Shown here one piece after another: positions 36,909 to 45,780 of a DNA stretch of 64,000 nucleotides; position 1 is the first letter of the stretch; the number at the start of each line of letters is the position of its first letter. The DNA lies in contig NZ_LT707064.1 of NCBI RefSeq assembly GCF_900156465.1, positions 3,487,001 through 3,551,000 of the forward strand, read 5' to 3'. The notes beneath the pieces are model-generated. The model had not been told where the DNA came from and ran no database searches. It was given only the letters and a program-made list of their open reading frames with translations. The position numbers and the translations under genes are program-made. The stretch comes from Pseudomonas sp. 7SR1. GTDB lineage: Bacteria > Pseudomonadota > Gammaproteobacteria > Pseudomonadales > Pseudomonadaceae.

Positions 36909-37970
36909 ATGAATCGAAAGATGCTGCAGAACAAAGCCCAGATGTCGCTGTTGGTGCTGGTCACCGTCGCGTTCATCTGGATCCTGTTACCCTTCTACGG
37001 AGCGGTCTTCTGGGCGGTGATCCTGGCCATTGTCTTTGCGCCGATGCAGCGTCGCGTGCAGCTGAAGTTCGGCTGGCAGCGCAACGTCACCTCGCTGTTC
37101 ACCCTCAGTATCTGCGTGCTGATCGCGATCCTGCCGGTGATCGTCATCAGCATGCTGCTGGTGCAGGAGGGCACGGCCCTCTACAAGAGCCTGGAGAGCG
37201 GCGAGCTGGACGTTGCCGATTACCTGGCCCGGTTCAAGGAAGCCTTGCCCCCGTATTTCCAGAACCTGTTCGACCGTTTCGGCCTGGGTAACCTGAACGG
37301 GTTGCGCGACAGAATCGTCAAGAGCGCCATGCAGGGCAGCGAGTTCTTCGCCACCCAGGCCTTCAGCTTCGGCCAGGGGACTTTCCAGTTCCTGGTCAGC
37401 TTCTTCGTGATGCTCTATCTGCTGTTCTTCTTCCTGCGCGATGGCGCGGAACTGGCGCGCAAGGTGCGCGCCGCCGTACCGCTGGCCGAATACCAGAAGC
37501 GTCGGCTGCAATTGAAGTTCAACCGGGTGGTGCGGGCGACCGTCAAGGGCAACCTGCTGGTGGCGATCACCCAAGGGGCGCTGGGTGGGCTGATTTTCTG
37601 GATCCTGGGCATCCCGACGGTGTTGCCATGGGCGGTGCTGATGGCGTTCCTGTCCCTGTTGCCTGCCGTTGGCGCGGGGCTGGTGTGGGCGCCGGTGGCG
37701 GTGTATTTCCTGCTGTCGGGGGCGATCTGGCAAGGTGTGGTGCTGACGCTGTTCGGCGTGTTCGTGATCGGGCTGGTGGATAACTTCCTGCGTCCGATCC
37801 TGGTGGGCAAGGACACCAAGATGCCTGATTACCTGGTGCTGGTGTCGACCCTGGGCGGCCTGGCGGTGTTCGGGCTCAACGGGTTCGTGATCGGCCCCTT
37901 GATCGCCGCGCTGTTCATCTCGTGCTGGGCGCTGTTCGTGGAAAGCCAGCCCAAGGTGAAGCTGCCTTAG
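36909..37970 (+). CDS. AI-2E family permease (YdiK-like)
   Basis: A 353-residue membrane protein with about eight helices of the AI-2E/UPF0118 family. Recognisable family segments are LLPFYGAVFWAVILAIVFAP at the start, a soluble loop of about 90 residues near 95-160, and AFLSLLPAVGAGLVWAPVAV and LVDNFLRPILVGKDTKMPDY in the second half. The family name reflects AI-2 export by one member; other members are Na+(Li+)/H+ antiporters or of unknown function. ATG 36909 follows GGAAAGCTG. It is divergent from trhP across a 150-bp spacer. Confidence 0.88.
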   Translation: MNRKMLQNKAQMSLLVLVTVAFIWILLPFYGAVFWAVILAIVFAPMQRRVQLKFGWQRNVTSLFTLSICVLIAILPVIVISMLLVQEGTALYKSLESGELDVADYLARFKEALPPYFQNLFDRFGLGNLNGLRDRIVKSAMQGSEFFATQAFSFGQGTFQFLVSFFVMLYLLFFFLRDGAELARKVRAAVPLAEYQKRRLQLKFNRVVRATVKGNLLVAITQGALGGLIFWILGIPTVLPWAVLMAFLSLLPAVGAGLVWAPVAVYFLLSGAIWQGVVLTLFGVFVIGLVDNFLRPILVGKDTKMPDYLVLVSTLGGLAVFGLNGFVIGPLIAALFISCWALFVESQPKVKLP

Positions 37971-37997
37971 GCTCTGTACGAAAAGTCTTGAAACCAA

Positions 37998-38092
37998 GGT
38001 CAGGCAAGGCGAAAACAGCCGAACAAGCGCCGTGTACTGGAGTGCATGAGCATTGCGAGGCAGTTTTCAGCGCGACATGAACCCGTATCAAG
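37998..38092 (+). repeat. Unnamed structured intergenic repeat, copy 2
   Basis: Matches the reverse complement of 18381-18487 along its length: AGGCAAGGCGAAAAC, TACTGGAGT, ATGAGCAT, GTTTTCA and CATGAAC occur in the same order. GAAAACAGCC (38011-38020) and GGCAGTTTTC (38059-38068) form the conserved stem with one mismatch. Confidence 0.6.
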
Positions 38093-38098
38093 GCTTTC

Positions 38099-38281
38099 TT
38101 AGGCGGTCAGCACATAGGGGCCGATACGTTGGGACAGGGCCTGGGCGGCGGGCAATGAAGTCAGCGGGCCGCTGATGGTCACGCCATCCTGCACCAGATA
38201 CCAGCAGGCCAGCAGACCGCGTTCCCTGAGCGGGGCGGGGACGGCACTGCCGATGACAGACATGATTCGAACCTTGGACAT
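38099..38281 (-). CDS. Small conserved-looking protein of unknown function (60 aa)
   Basis: A 60-residue ORF, MSKVRIMSVIGSAVPAPLRE and onwards, ending in YVLTA. A very strong ribosome site (GGAGGTG, complement of 38286-38292) lies just before its ATG, which supports translation. No signal peptide or membrane helix is clear. I do not recognise a domain. It is followed by the unnamed repeat and then by the convergent permease gene. Confidence 0.6.
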   Translation of the reverse strand: MSKVRIMSVIGSAVPAPLRERGLLACWYLVQDGVTISGPLTSLPAAQALSQRIGPYVLTA

Positions 38282-38370
38282 TGGGCACCTCCATCAATCG
38301 ATGGAGCTACCTTACGGTTCAGGCGGCGGGACGAAAAATCAACAGTCTCGATAGTAGGAATCGACGCCGC

Positions 38371-38565
38371 TCAGTCGACCACCAGATCGAGCATATGCAC
38401 CACTTCCCGCTCATTGAGTACGCCCTTGCGGACCAGGTTCTCCGTCAGCAACGAAAGAAACTTGGCGCTGCGATGGCCTTCCAGGTGCTTGAGCTCGGTC
38501 AACACGTTATACACCTTGCTGGAGGTGCACAGGCCGACGATGCGGTGGGGATTTTGTGTGGGCAT
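38371..38565 (-). CDS. Small protein of unknown function (64 aa)
   Basis: A 64-residue, mostly helical protein starting at ATG 38565 (MPTQNPHRIVGLCTSSKVYN). AAGGACGAAGGT upstream gives a ribosome site. The pattern of charged and hydrophobic residues (LTELKHLEGHRSAKFLSLLT, ENLVRKGVLNEREVVHMLDL) suggests a compact helical bundle. A longer open frame adds 21 unlikely residues. It is followed by the other small ORF on the same strand. Function unknown. Confidence 0.6.
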   Translation of the reverse strand: MPTQNPHRIVGLCTSSKVYNVLTELKHLEGHRSAKFLSLLTENLVRKGVLNEREVVHMLDLVVD

Positions 38566-38805
38566 ACCTTCGTCCTTGTTGTTATGAAGCTGTTGTTGAC
38601 GGACAGCGCCAGCTTGCGGCAGCGCCATGACACTCGCGTGACAGCTTGGGTTTGAGAAAAAGAAAGCAGGATTCAGACCATAATGCCTTTTTGGCGCCGG
38701 ATTATTGTTCTGGCAGCGACCTCGGGGAGGCTTATTCGGCCATCCCCCAGGCTGAATGCGACGCCTGGCTCAAGCTTTGCCCCTGTACAGGGCAAAAGCC
38801 GCCCA

Positions 38806-38839
38806 CAAAAAAGCCCCTGAACCTTTCGATTCAGGGGCT
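38806..38839 (-). terminator. Intrinsic terminator of tRNA-Asn
   Basis: On the minus strand a 9-bp stem GCCCCTGAA/TTCAGGGGC is followed by a run of six T. It lies 16 nt beyond the 3-prime end of the tRNA-Asn gene and points the same way. Confidence 0.88.
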
Positions 38840-38854
38840 TCTTGTCTTGCTGTC

Positions 38855-38930
<76 letters not shown>

Positions 38931-39124
38931 ATGACGCGTATGTTACTGATTGGAAAAGAGAAGTCAAGCTTTGGGTGGTGAATCGGGCGCTCGAAGGGAG
39001 GTGGGTGCTCGCTCGGTCACTTGTTACTGCTTCACACAGCCTAGACGCCGAGGAAACAGAGGACCTTGTGTGAGCGAGCAAGCCCGCCCCCACAAAATCT
39101 TACTTTCCCGTTATTTCGCGGGCC

Positions 39125-40321
39125 TCATATGACCTGCACGATCGCCTTGGTCACCGCATCGATGTTGTTCTGGTTCAACGCGGCCACGCAGATGCGACCG
39201 GTGTCCAGGGCGTAGATACCGAACTCGTTGCGCAGGCGCGCCACTTGTTCAACGGTCAGGCCGGAGTAGGAGAACATACCGCGCTGGCGTGCGACGAAGC
39301 TGAAGTCGCGGTGCGGCGCTGCCTTGGCCAGCATGTCCACCATCTGATTGCGCATGCCGCGGATCCGCAGGCGCATTTCAGCCAGTTCCGCTTCCCACTG
39401 GGCACGCAGCTCGGGGCTGTTGAGGACGGCGGCCACGATGCTGGCACCGTGGGTCGGCGGGTTGGAGTAGTTGGTGCGGATCACGCGCTTGACCTGGGAC
39501 AGCACCCGGGCACTTTCTTCTTTCGATTCGCTGACGATCGACAGTGCGCCAACACGTTCGCCGTACAGGGAGAACGACTTGGAGAACGAGCTGGACGCGA
39601 AGAAGGTCAGGCCCGATTCGGCGAACAGGCGCACGGCCGCCGCGTCTTCGTCGATACCGTCGCCGAAGCCCTGGTACGCCATGTCCAGGAACGGAACGTG
39701 ATTCTTGGCCTTGACCACGGCCAGCACGTTTTTCCAGTCTTCGGGGCTCAAGTCCACGCCGGTCGGGTTGTGGCAGCAAGCGTGCAGCACAATGATCGAA
39801 CGGTCGGGCAGGGCGTTGAGGTCTTCCAGCAGGCCCGAGCGGTTCACGTCGTGGGTGGCGGCGTCATAGTAGCGGTAGTTCTGCACCGGGAAACCGGCGG
39901 TCTCGAACAGGGCGCGGTGGTTTTCCCAGCTTGGGTCGCTGATGGCCACGACGGCGTCGGGCAGCAGTTGCTTGAGGAAGTCGGCCCCGATCTTCAGCGC
40001 GCCGGTGCCGCCCACAGCCTGGGTGGTGATGACGCGACCGGAGGCGATCAGGGGCGAGTCCTTGCCGAACAGCAAGGTCTGCACCGCCTGGTCATAAGCG
40101 GCAATACCGTCGATCGGCAGGTAGCCACGGGAAACGTGCTGGGCCACGCGAATCGTCTCGGCTTCGACCACGGCGCGCAGGAGTGGAATACGCCCCTCTT
40201 CATTGCAGTACACGCCTACGCCCAGGTTGACCTTGTTGGTACGGGTGTCGGCGTTGAATGCTTCGTTGAGGCCCAGGATGGGGTCGCGGGGTGCCAATTC
40301 GACAGCGGAAAACAGGCTCAT
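39125..40321 (-). CDS. tyrB: Aromatic amino acid aminotransferase (TyrB/PhhC type)
   Basis: A 398-residue class I aminotransferase of the aspartate/aromatic branch, using PLP. The start MSLFSAVELAPRDPILGLNE is characteristic; PLP contacts include YYDAATHDVNRSGL, HACCHNPTGVDLS and the Lys in SSSFSKSFSLYGERVG; the C-terminal Arg for the substrate carboxylate is in a VAALNQNNID context. It makes or degrades tyrosine and phenylalanine via 2-oxoglutarate. In other pseudomonads the same gene neighbours uvrB, which supports the phhC-like identity. Confidence 0.92.
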   Translation of the reverse strand: MSLFSAVELAPRDPILGLNEAFNADTRTNKVNLGVGVYCNEEGRIPLLRAVVEAETIRVAQHVSRGYLPIDGIAAYDQAVQTLLFGKDSPLIASGRVITTQAVGGTGALKIGADFLKQLLPDAVVAISDPSWENHRALFETAGFPVQNYRYYDAATHDVNRSGLLEDLNALPDRSIIVLHACCHNPTGVDLSPEDWKNVLAVVKAKNHVPFLDMAYQGFGDGIDEDAAAVRLFAESGLTFFASSSFSKSFSLYGERVGALSIVSESKEESARVLSQVKRVIRTNYSNPPTHGASIVAAVLNSPELRAQWEAELAEMRLRIRGMRNQMVDMLAKAAPHRDFSFVARQRGMFSYSGLTVEQVARLRNEFGIYALDTGRICVAALNQNNIDAVTKAIVQVI

Positions 40322-40654
40322 TATTGCGCGGCTCTGAATGGAGTAAGAGGGGACGTGTCACGCTCCAGCCGAATGCACTAGAGCGGTGCACAAACGGGGA
40401 GCTAGTATAGAGGCCATCACCGGGTACCGCGACAGGCGATTCAGCTTTTACGGTAAGTATTTTCGATTTTTTTTCGACCGTTAGTCCTGGTGCGGCGTCA
40501 AAGTCCACAAGGCGCGTAGGACGTCCGTCTTGAAAGCGAAGGCATTCAACTCCACATTGGATGCATTCCAGCTTTTTCTTCGGGCGACATCCGTCGTTTC
40601 GGTCTTTCTCGTTTCTGTCGCCTGGCCGACAGGAGTGAATCCAGAGGTTATGTC
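40322..40654. promoter_or_regulatory. Divergent promoter region between aminotransferase and uvrB
   Basis: This 333-bp spacer holds no gene. On the minus strand TATACT (40409-40404) is a candidate -10 for the aminotransferase, but I see no good -35. The run TCGATTTTTTTTCGA (40468-40482 region) is a short palindrome. No LexA (SOS) box could be recognised before uvrB. Confidence 0.35.
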
Positions 40655-42670
40655 ATGTCTGAATTCCAGCTCGTCACCCGATTCAAGCCCGCCGGCGACC
40701 AGCCGGAAGCCATCCGCCTGATGGTCGAAGGTATCGAGGCGGGCCTGGCCCATCAGACGCTGCTCGGCGTCACCGGTTCGGGCAAGACCTTCAGCATCGC
40801 CAACGTGATCGCCCAGGTGCAGCGTCCGACCCTGGTACTGGCGCCGAACAAGACCCTGGCGGCGCAGCTGTATGGCGAGTTCAAGGCGTTTTTCCCGAAC
40901 AACGCGGTGGAATACTTCGTTTCCTACTACGACTACTACCAGCCTGAAGCCTATGTGCCTTCGTCGGACACCTTCATCGAGAAGGATGCCTCGATCAACG
41001 ACCACATCGAGCAGATGCGGCTGTCGGCCACCAAGGCGTTGCTGGAGCGCAAGGATGCGATCATTGTCACCACGGTGTCGTGCATCTACGGCCTGGGTAG
41101 CCCGGAGACCTACCTGAAGATGGTGTTGCACGTCGACCGCGGCGACAAACTCGATCAGCGGGCCTTGTTGCGGCGCCTGGCGGACCTGCAATACACCCGC
41201 AACGACATGGATTTCGCCCGGGCGACCTTCCGGGTGCGTGGCGATGTGATCGACATCTATCCGGCGGAATCGGACCTGGAGGCGATCCGCATCGAGTTGT
41301 TCGACGATGAAGTGGAGAGCATTTCGGCGTTCGACCCGCTGACCGGCGAGGTGATCCGCAAGCTGCCACGCTTTACCTTCTATCCCAAGAGCCACTACGT
41401 CACGCCCCGGGAAACCCTGCTGGACGCCATCGAGGGCATCAAGGCCGAGCTGCAAGAACGCCTGGAATACCTGCGTTCGAACAACAAGCTGGTGGAAGCC
41501 CAGCGCCTGGAGCAGCGAACCCGTTTCGACCTGGAGATGATCCTGGAGCTGGGCTACTGCAACGGTATCGAAAACTACTCGCGTTACCTGTCGGGTCGCC
41601 CGGCGGGCGCACCGCCGCCCACCTTGTACGATTACCTGCCGGCCGACGCCTTGCTGGTGATCGACGAGTCCCACGTCAGCGTGCCCCAGGTCGGCGCCAT
41701 GTACAAAGGCGACCGTTCGCGCAAGGAAACCCTGGTGGAATACGGGTTCCGCCTGCCCTCGGCGCTGGACAACCGACCCATGCGCTTCGATGAATGGGAG
41801 AGCGTCAGCCCGCAGACGATCTTTGTCTCGGCCACCCCCGGCAATTACGAGGCCGAGCATGCCGGACGCGTGGTCGAGCAGGTGGTACGTCCCACCGGGC
41901 TGGTCGACCCGCAGGTGGAAGTGCGTCCGGCGCTGACCCAGGTAGATGACCTGCTCTCGGAAATCAACAAGCGCGTGGCGGTGGAGGAGCGCGTGCTGGT
42001 CACTACGCTGACCAAGCGCATGGCCGAAGACCTTACCGATTACCTGGCCGATCACGGTGTGCGGGTGCGTTACCTGCACTCGGATATCGACACGGTGGAG
42101 CGGGTCGAGATTATCCGCGACCTGCGCCTGGGAACCTTCGACGTGCTGGTGGGCATCAACCTGCTGCGTGAGGGCCTGGACATGCCGGAAGTGTCCCTGG
42201 TGGCGATTCTCGATGCCGACAAGGAAGGATTCCTGCGCTCCGAGCGTTCGCTGATCCAGACCATCGGCCGCGCCGCCCGTAACCTCAACGGCCGGGCGAT
42301 TCTCTACGCCGACAACATGACCGGCTCCATGGAGCGGGCCATCGGCGAGACCGAACGCCGCCGCGAGAAACAGATCGCGTTCAACCTGGCCAACGGCATC
42401 ACGCCCAAGGGGGTCTTCAAGGACGTGGCGGACATCATGGAAGGCGCCACCGTGCCAGGCTCTCGCAGCAAGAAGCGCAAGGGCATGGCCAAGGCCGCCG
42501 AAGAGAGCGCCCGCTACGAGGCCGAACTGCGCTCGCCCAGCGAAATCACCAAGCGTATCCGCCAGTTGGAAGAGAAGATGTACCAGTTGGCCCGGGACCT
42601 GGAATTCGAGGCAGCGGCGCAATTGCGTGACGAAATTGGCAAGTTGCGCGAGCGGTTGCTGACTGTCTGA
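40655..42670 (+). CDS. uvrB: Excinuclease ABC subunit B
   Basis: A 671-residue helicase-like repair protein. Walker A is in [16 protein letters not shown]; the beta-hairpin that probes DNA follows ([20 protein letters not shown]); helicase motif II is [10 protein letters not shown] and motif [21 protein letters not shown]; a C-terminal UVR motif ([20 protein letters not shown]) binds UvrC. Length matches UvrB. It works with UvrA and UvrC in nucleotide excision repair. AGAGG precedes the ATG by 7 nt. It is followed by a REPIN and then by gltX. Confidence 0.97.
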   Translation: MSEFQLVTRFKPAGDQPEAIRLMVEGIEAGLAHQTLLGVTGSGKTFSIANVIAQVQRPTLVLAPNKTLAAQLYGEFKAFFPNNAVEYFVSYYDYYQPEAYVPSSDTFIEKDASINDHIEQMRLSATKALLERKDAIIVTTVSCIYGLGSPETYLKMVLHVDRGDKLDQRALLRRLADLQYTRNDMDFARATFRVRGDVIDIYPAESDLEAIRIELFDDEVESISAFDPLTGEVIRKLPRFTFYPKSHYVTPRETLLDAIEGIKAELQERLEYLRSNNKLVEAQRLEQRTRFDLEMILELGYCNGIENYSRYLSGRPAGAPPPTLYDYLPADALLVIDESHVSVPQVGAMYKGDRSRKETLVEYGFRLPSALDNRPMRFDEWESVSPQTIFVSATPGNYEAEHAGRVVEQVVRPTGLVDPQVEVRPALTQVDDLLSEINKRVAVEERVLVTTLTKRMAEDLTDYLADHGVRVRYLHSDIDTVERVEIIRDLRLGTFDVLVGINLLREGLDMPEVSLVAILDADKEGFLRSERSLIQTIGRAARNLNGRAILYADNMTGSMERAIGETERRREKQIAFNLANGITPKGVFKDVADIMEGATVPGSRSKKRKGMAKAAEESARYEAELRSPSEITKRIRQLEEKMYQLARDLEFEAAAQLRDEIGKLRERLLTV

Positions 42671-42693
42671 GGCTGCGTGGCGACCTCAAGGGC

Positions 42694-42776
42694 TTCATCG
42701 CGAGCAAGCTCGCTCCCACAGTTCGATCGAGTCGCCCCATGATCCCTTGTGGGGAGCGAGCTTGCTCGCGATGGGG
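42694..42776. repeat. REPIN, GAGCAAGCTC/GAGCTTGCTC cores
   Basis: CATCGCGAGCAAGCTCGCTC (first) and GGGGAGCGAGCTTGCTCGCG (second), with about 22 bases between. The arms are in the same order as the copy at 33325 and opposite to most others. Confidence 0.8.
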
Positions 42777-42895
42777 GCGACTCGGTCTGACGACTGGCCA
42801 CACAAATCCCGCTCTCACTGGAGCCCGCCCGCCATCGCCTGTTACCATTCGCCCCCTGTTTCATCTTCGCTTTTATATTCTTTCCGAGACATGCC

Positions 42896-44377
42896 ATGAC
42901 CACCGTCCGCACCCGCATCGCGCCTTCGCCCACTGGCGATCCCCATGTCGGCACCGCTTACATCGCCTTGTTCAACTATTGCTTTGCCAAGCAGCATGGC
43001 GGTGAGTTCATCCTGCGGATCGAGGACACCGATCAGTTGCGCTCGACCCGTGAGTCCGAGCAGCAGATTTTCGACGCCTTGCGCTGGTTGGGCATCGACT
43101 GGAGCGAAGGTCCGGATGTCGGCGGCCCGCACGGTCCGTACCGCCAGAGCGAGCGTGGTGACATCTACAAGCAGTATTGCCAGCAGTTGGTGGACATGGG
43201 GCATGCGTTCCCGTGTTTCTGCACCGCCGAAGAGCTGGACCAGATGCGCGCCGAGCAGATCGCCCGTGGCGAAACCCCGCGCTATGACGGCCGGGCGCTG
43301 CTGCTGTCCAAGGAAGAAGTCGCTCGTCGCCTGGCGGCCGGCGAGCCCCATGTGATCCGCATGAAAGTGCCGACCGAAGGCGTCTGCGTGGTGCCGGACA
43401 TGCTGCGTGGCGATGTCGAGATCCCGTGGGACCGCATGGACATGCAAGTGCTGATGAAGACCGACGGCCTGCCGACGTACTTCCTGGCCAACGTGGTCGA
43501 CGATCACCTGATGGGCATCACCCACGTATTGCGCGGTGAAGAATGGCTGCCGTCGGCGCCGAAACTGATCCTGCTGTATGAATACTTCGGCTGGGAGCAG
43601 CCGCAGCTGTGCTACATGCCGCTGCTGCGTAACCCGGACAAGAGCAAGCTGTCCAAACGCAAGAACCCCACCTCGGTGACCTTCTACGAGCGCATGGGCT
43701 TCATGCCCGAGGCAATGCTCAACTACCTGGGCCGCATGGGCTGGTCGATGCCGGACGAGCGCGAGAAGTTCTCGCTGCAGGAAATGGTCGAGCACTTCGA
43801 CCTGTCGCGCGTCTCCCTGGGCGGGCCGATCTTCGACATCGAGAAGCTGTCGTGGCTCAACGGCCAGTGGTTGCGCGACTTGCCGGTGGAAGAATTTGCC
43901 GCTCGCGTGCAGAAATGGGCGCTCAACCCCGAGTACATGATGAAGATCGCGCCCCATGTGCAGGGCAGGGTAGAGACATTCAGCCAGATCGCGCCGCTGG
44001 CCGGCTTCTTCTTCGCCGGTGGCGTGACACCGGATGCGAAGCTTTTCGAATCCAAGAAGCTCTCCGGCGACCAGGTGCGCCAACTGATGCAGCTGATCCT
44101 CTGGAAGCTCGAAAGCCTGCGCCAGTGGGAAAAGGACACGATCACCGCGACCATCCAGGCCGTGGTCGAGTCCCTGGAGTTGAAACTGCGCGATGCCATG
44201 CCGTTGATGTTCGCTGCCATTACCGGCCAGGCCAGCTCGGTATCGGTGCTCGATGCAATGGAAATCCTCGGGCCGGACCTGACCCGTTTCCGCCTGCGCC
44301 AGGCCATCGATCTGCTCGGTGGCGTGTCGAAGAAGGAAAACAAGGAGTGGGAAAAACTGCTGGGCGCCATCGCCTGA
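42896..44377 (+). CDS. gltX: Glutamyl-tRNA synthetase
   Basis: A 493-residue class I synthetase that charges tRNA-Glu. The HIGH motif is [16 protein letters not shown] and the KMSKS-like motif [12 protein letters not shown]. The catalytic core, zinc-binding-like insertion and the C-terminal anticodon-binding domain are all present and length is usual for a discriminating GluRS. It ends at a terminator and is followed by a cluster with two genes for its own substrate tRNA-Glu. Confidence 0.97.
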   Translation: MTTVRTRIAPSPTGDPHVGTAYIALFNYCFAKQHGGEFILRIEDTDQLRSTRESEQQIFDALRWLGIDWSEGPDVGGPHGPYRQSERGDIYKQYCQQLVDMGHAFPCFCTAEELDQMRAEQIARGETPRYDGRALLLSKEEVARRLAAGEPHVIRMKVPTEGVCVVPDMLRGDVEIPWDRMDMQVLMKTDGLPTYFLANVVDDHLMGITHVLRGEEWLPSAPKLILLYEYFGWEQPQLCYMPLLRNPDKSKLSKRKNPTSVTFYERMGFMPEAMLNYLGRMGWSMPDEREKFSLQEMVEHFDLSRVSLGGPIFDIEKLSWLNGQWLRDLPVEEFAARVQKWALNPEYMMKIAPHVQGRVETFSQIAPLAGFFFAGGVTPDAKLFESKKLSGDQVRQLMQLILWKLESLRQWEKDTITATIQAVVESLELKLRDAMPLMFAAITGQASSVSVLDAMEILGPDLTRFRLRQAIDLLGGVSKKENKEWEKLLGAIA

Positions 44378-44397
44378 GCAGTCGATGAGGCAGGGCA

Positions 44398-44419
44398 TGC
44401 CCCGGTTTTCCGGGGTTTG
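44398..44419 (+). terminator. Terminator after gltX
   Basis: CCCCGG-TTTT-CCGGGG forms a tight 6-bp hairpin (44400-44415) followed by TTTGT, 22 nt beyond the gltX stop. Confidence 0.65.
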
Positions 44420-44473
44420 TCGGTAAGTGATTGTTATCCCGGCAAAAAATTTTCAGATTTGTTGAAAATAAAT

Positions 44474-44502
44474 TTGACAGCCTTCTGATACGCCCTTAAG
44501 AT
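44474..44502 (+). promoter_or_regulatory. Sigma-70 promoter of the tRNA-Ala/Glu cluster
   Basis: TTGACA (44474-44479) and TAAGAT (44497-44502) are separated by exactly 17 bases. A GC-rich stretch TCGCCCCG follows the -10, like the discriminators of stringently controlled stable-RNA promoters. The first tRNA begins 22 nt beyond. Confidence 0.85.
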
Positions 44503-44523
44503 TCGCCCCGTCCTCAGCGATGA

Positions 44524-44599
<76 letters not shown>

Positions 44600-44677
44600 A
44601 TTTACACTTCAAGGCTTGGCCACACCGGCCTTGAAGCGATCAACACTCAGCGTTGATCAGTTGTTAGAAGGGTTTGC

Positions 44678-44753
44678 GTCCCCTTCGTCTAGTGGCCTAG
44701 GACACCGCCCTTTCACGGCGGTAACAGGGGTTCGAGTCCCCTAGGGGACGCCA
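44678..44753 (+). tRNA. tRNA-Glu(TTC), copy 1
   Basis: A 76-nt cloverleaf starting GTCCCCTTCGTCTAGTGGCC with anticodon TTC in CCCTTTCACGG and ending GGGGACGCCA with encoded CCA. It pairs with tRNA-Ala in a repeated unit. Confidence 0.98.
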
Positions 44754-44806
44754 GTTTTACAGAAGCGATGTTACAAGATGTCGCTCCGCCGCGAGGCGAA
44801 AAATCC

Positions 44807-44882
<76 letters not shown>

Positions 44883-44957
44883 ATTTGAACTTCAAGGTCT
44901 GGCCACACCGGCCTTGAAGTGATCAGTTCTCAGCGCTGATCAAGTCAGAAGGTTTGT

Positions 44958-45033
44958 GTCCCCTTCGTCTAGTGGCCTAGGACACCGCCCTTTCACGGCG
45001 GTAACAGGGGTTCGAGTCCCCTAGGGGACGCCA
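44958..45033 (+). tRNA. tRNA-Glu(TTC), copy 2
   Basis: The gene sequence is identical to copy 1 by eye and lies 280 nt further on. It is the last gene of the cluster, followed at once by terminator hairpins. Confidence 0.98.
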
Positions 45034-45039
45034 CGATTA

Positions 45040-45058
45040 CCCGCACTGCGGGATTTTT
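45040..45058 (+). terminator. Terminator of the tRNA cluster
   Basis: CCCGC-ACT-GCGGG (45040-45052) followed by ATTTTTA, 7 nt after the last tRNA CCA end. Confidence 0.75.
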
Positions 45059-45059
45059 A

Positions 45060-45088
45060 AGGGTCATTCAATTCTTGAATGGCCCTTT
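45060..45088 (+). terminator. Second hairpin terminator after the tRNA cluster
   Basis: AGGGTCATTCAA and TTGAATGGCCCT form a long stem with a 3-base loop, followed by TTTTG. Placed back to back with the first terminator, it should insulate the tetR operon. Confidence 0.75.
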
Positions 45089-45169
45089 TGTTTGTTTGGC
45101 GTTCGGCCAATTCTCCAATACCCCAATTCACGTACCTGACCAACGGTCTCTTTTCTGCTTGCAGAAAAT

Positions 45170-45202
45170 TATTATGCGTATAATATTTCAATCGTAATAT
45201 TC
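45170..45202. promoter_or_regulatory. Candidate TetR operator
   Basis: TATTAT-GCGT-ATAATA (45170-45185) is a perfect inverted repeat with a 4-bp centre; AATATT-N8-AATATT (45183-45202) partly overlaps it. Both lie just before the tetR ribosome site and are strongly AT-rich against the surroundings. They suit self-repression by the regulator. Confidence 0.6.
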
Positions 45203-45212
45203 GGAGGCAGCG

Positions 45213-45752
45213 ATGAGCGATAAAAAGGCACAAACCCGTGAACGCATTATCAAGGCCGCCAGCGACGCGCTGATCCAGCGTGGGCCGGCGGAACCGAGCG
45301 TGGGCGAGGTGATGGGAGCGGCCGGGCTGACGGTCGGTGGTTTCTATGCCCATTTTGAAAGCAAGGACGCCCTGATGCTGGAGGCGTTCAAGCAACTGCT
45401 GGGCCGGCGTCGCGGCATGATCGCGGATATGAATGCCGAGCTGACCGATGAAGAGCGGCGCGCCCTGGTGGCCGCGTTCTATCTGTCGCGAAAGCATCGG
45501 GACTCCACCGAGAACGCCTGCCCGATTCCTGCCTCCATCGGCGAGCTTGGCCGGCTGCCGGATCCGTTTCGTGAAGTGCTCAATGAACATATCGAGTTGA
45601 TGGCTGCACAACTGGCAGGCAGCCCGGACGACGCCGATAAAGCCCTGGCCGACATCGCATTGATGGTCGGTGGCCTGGCCCTGGCACGGGCATTGGGTCC
45701 GGGGGAGCTGTCGGATCGTTTGTTGCGTGCGGCCAAGTCGGCGGTGCGTTGA
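45213..45752 (+). CDS. TetR-family transcriptional regulator
   Basis: A 179-residue regulator. The N-terminal helix-turn-helix is RERIIKAASDALIQRG with LTVGGFYAHFESKDALMLEA as recognition and linker region; the ligand domain has a Cys (ENACPIPASIGELG). GGAGG before the ATG is strong. The alpha/beta hydrolase gene lies 28 nt downstream, so the regulator probably controls that gene and itself. The ligand is unknown. Confidence 0.9.
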   Translation: MSDKKAQTRERIIKAASDALIQRGPAEPSVGEVMGAAGLTVGGFYAHFESKDALMLEAFKQLLGRRRGMIADMNAELTDEERRALVAAFYLSRKHRDSTENACPIPASIGELGRLPDPFREVLNEHIELMAAQLAGSPDDADKALADIALMVGGLALARALGPGELSDRLLRAAKSAVR

Positions 45753-45780
45753 GCCAACAAGCAAGCCCTGGAGACAAGCA

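Noticed and set aside
37971-37997. Insertion-sequence end after the AI-2E-type permease
   Set aside because: GGCTCTGTACGAAAAG looks like an IS terminal repeat, but no good partner repeat or transposase is present; the following repeat copy explains most of the spacer.
40322-40654. LexA (SOS) box before uvrB
   Set aside because: No CTG-N10-CAG site with the expected centre could be found near the start codon.
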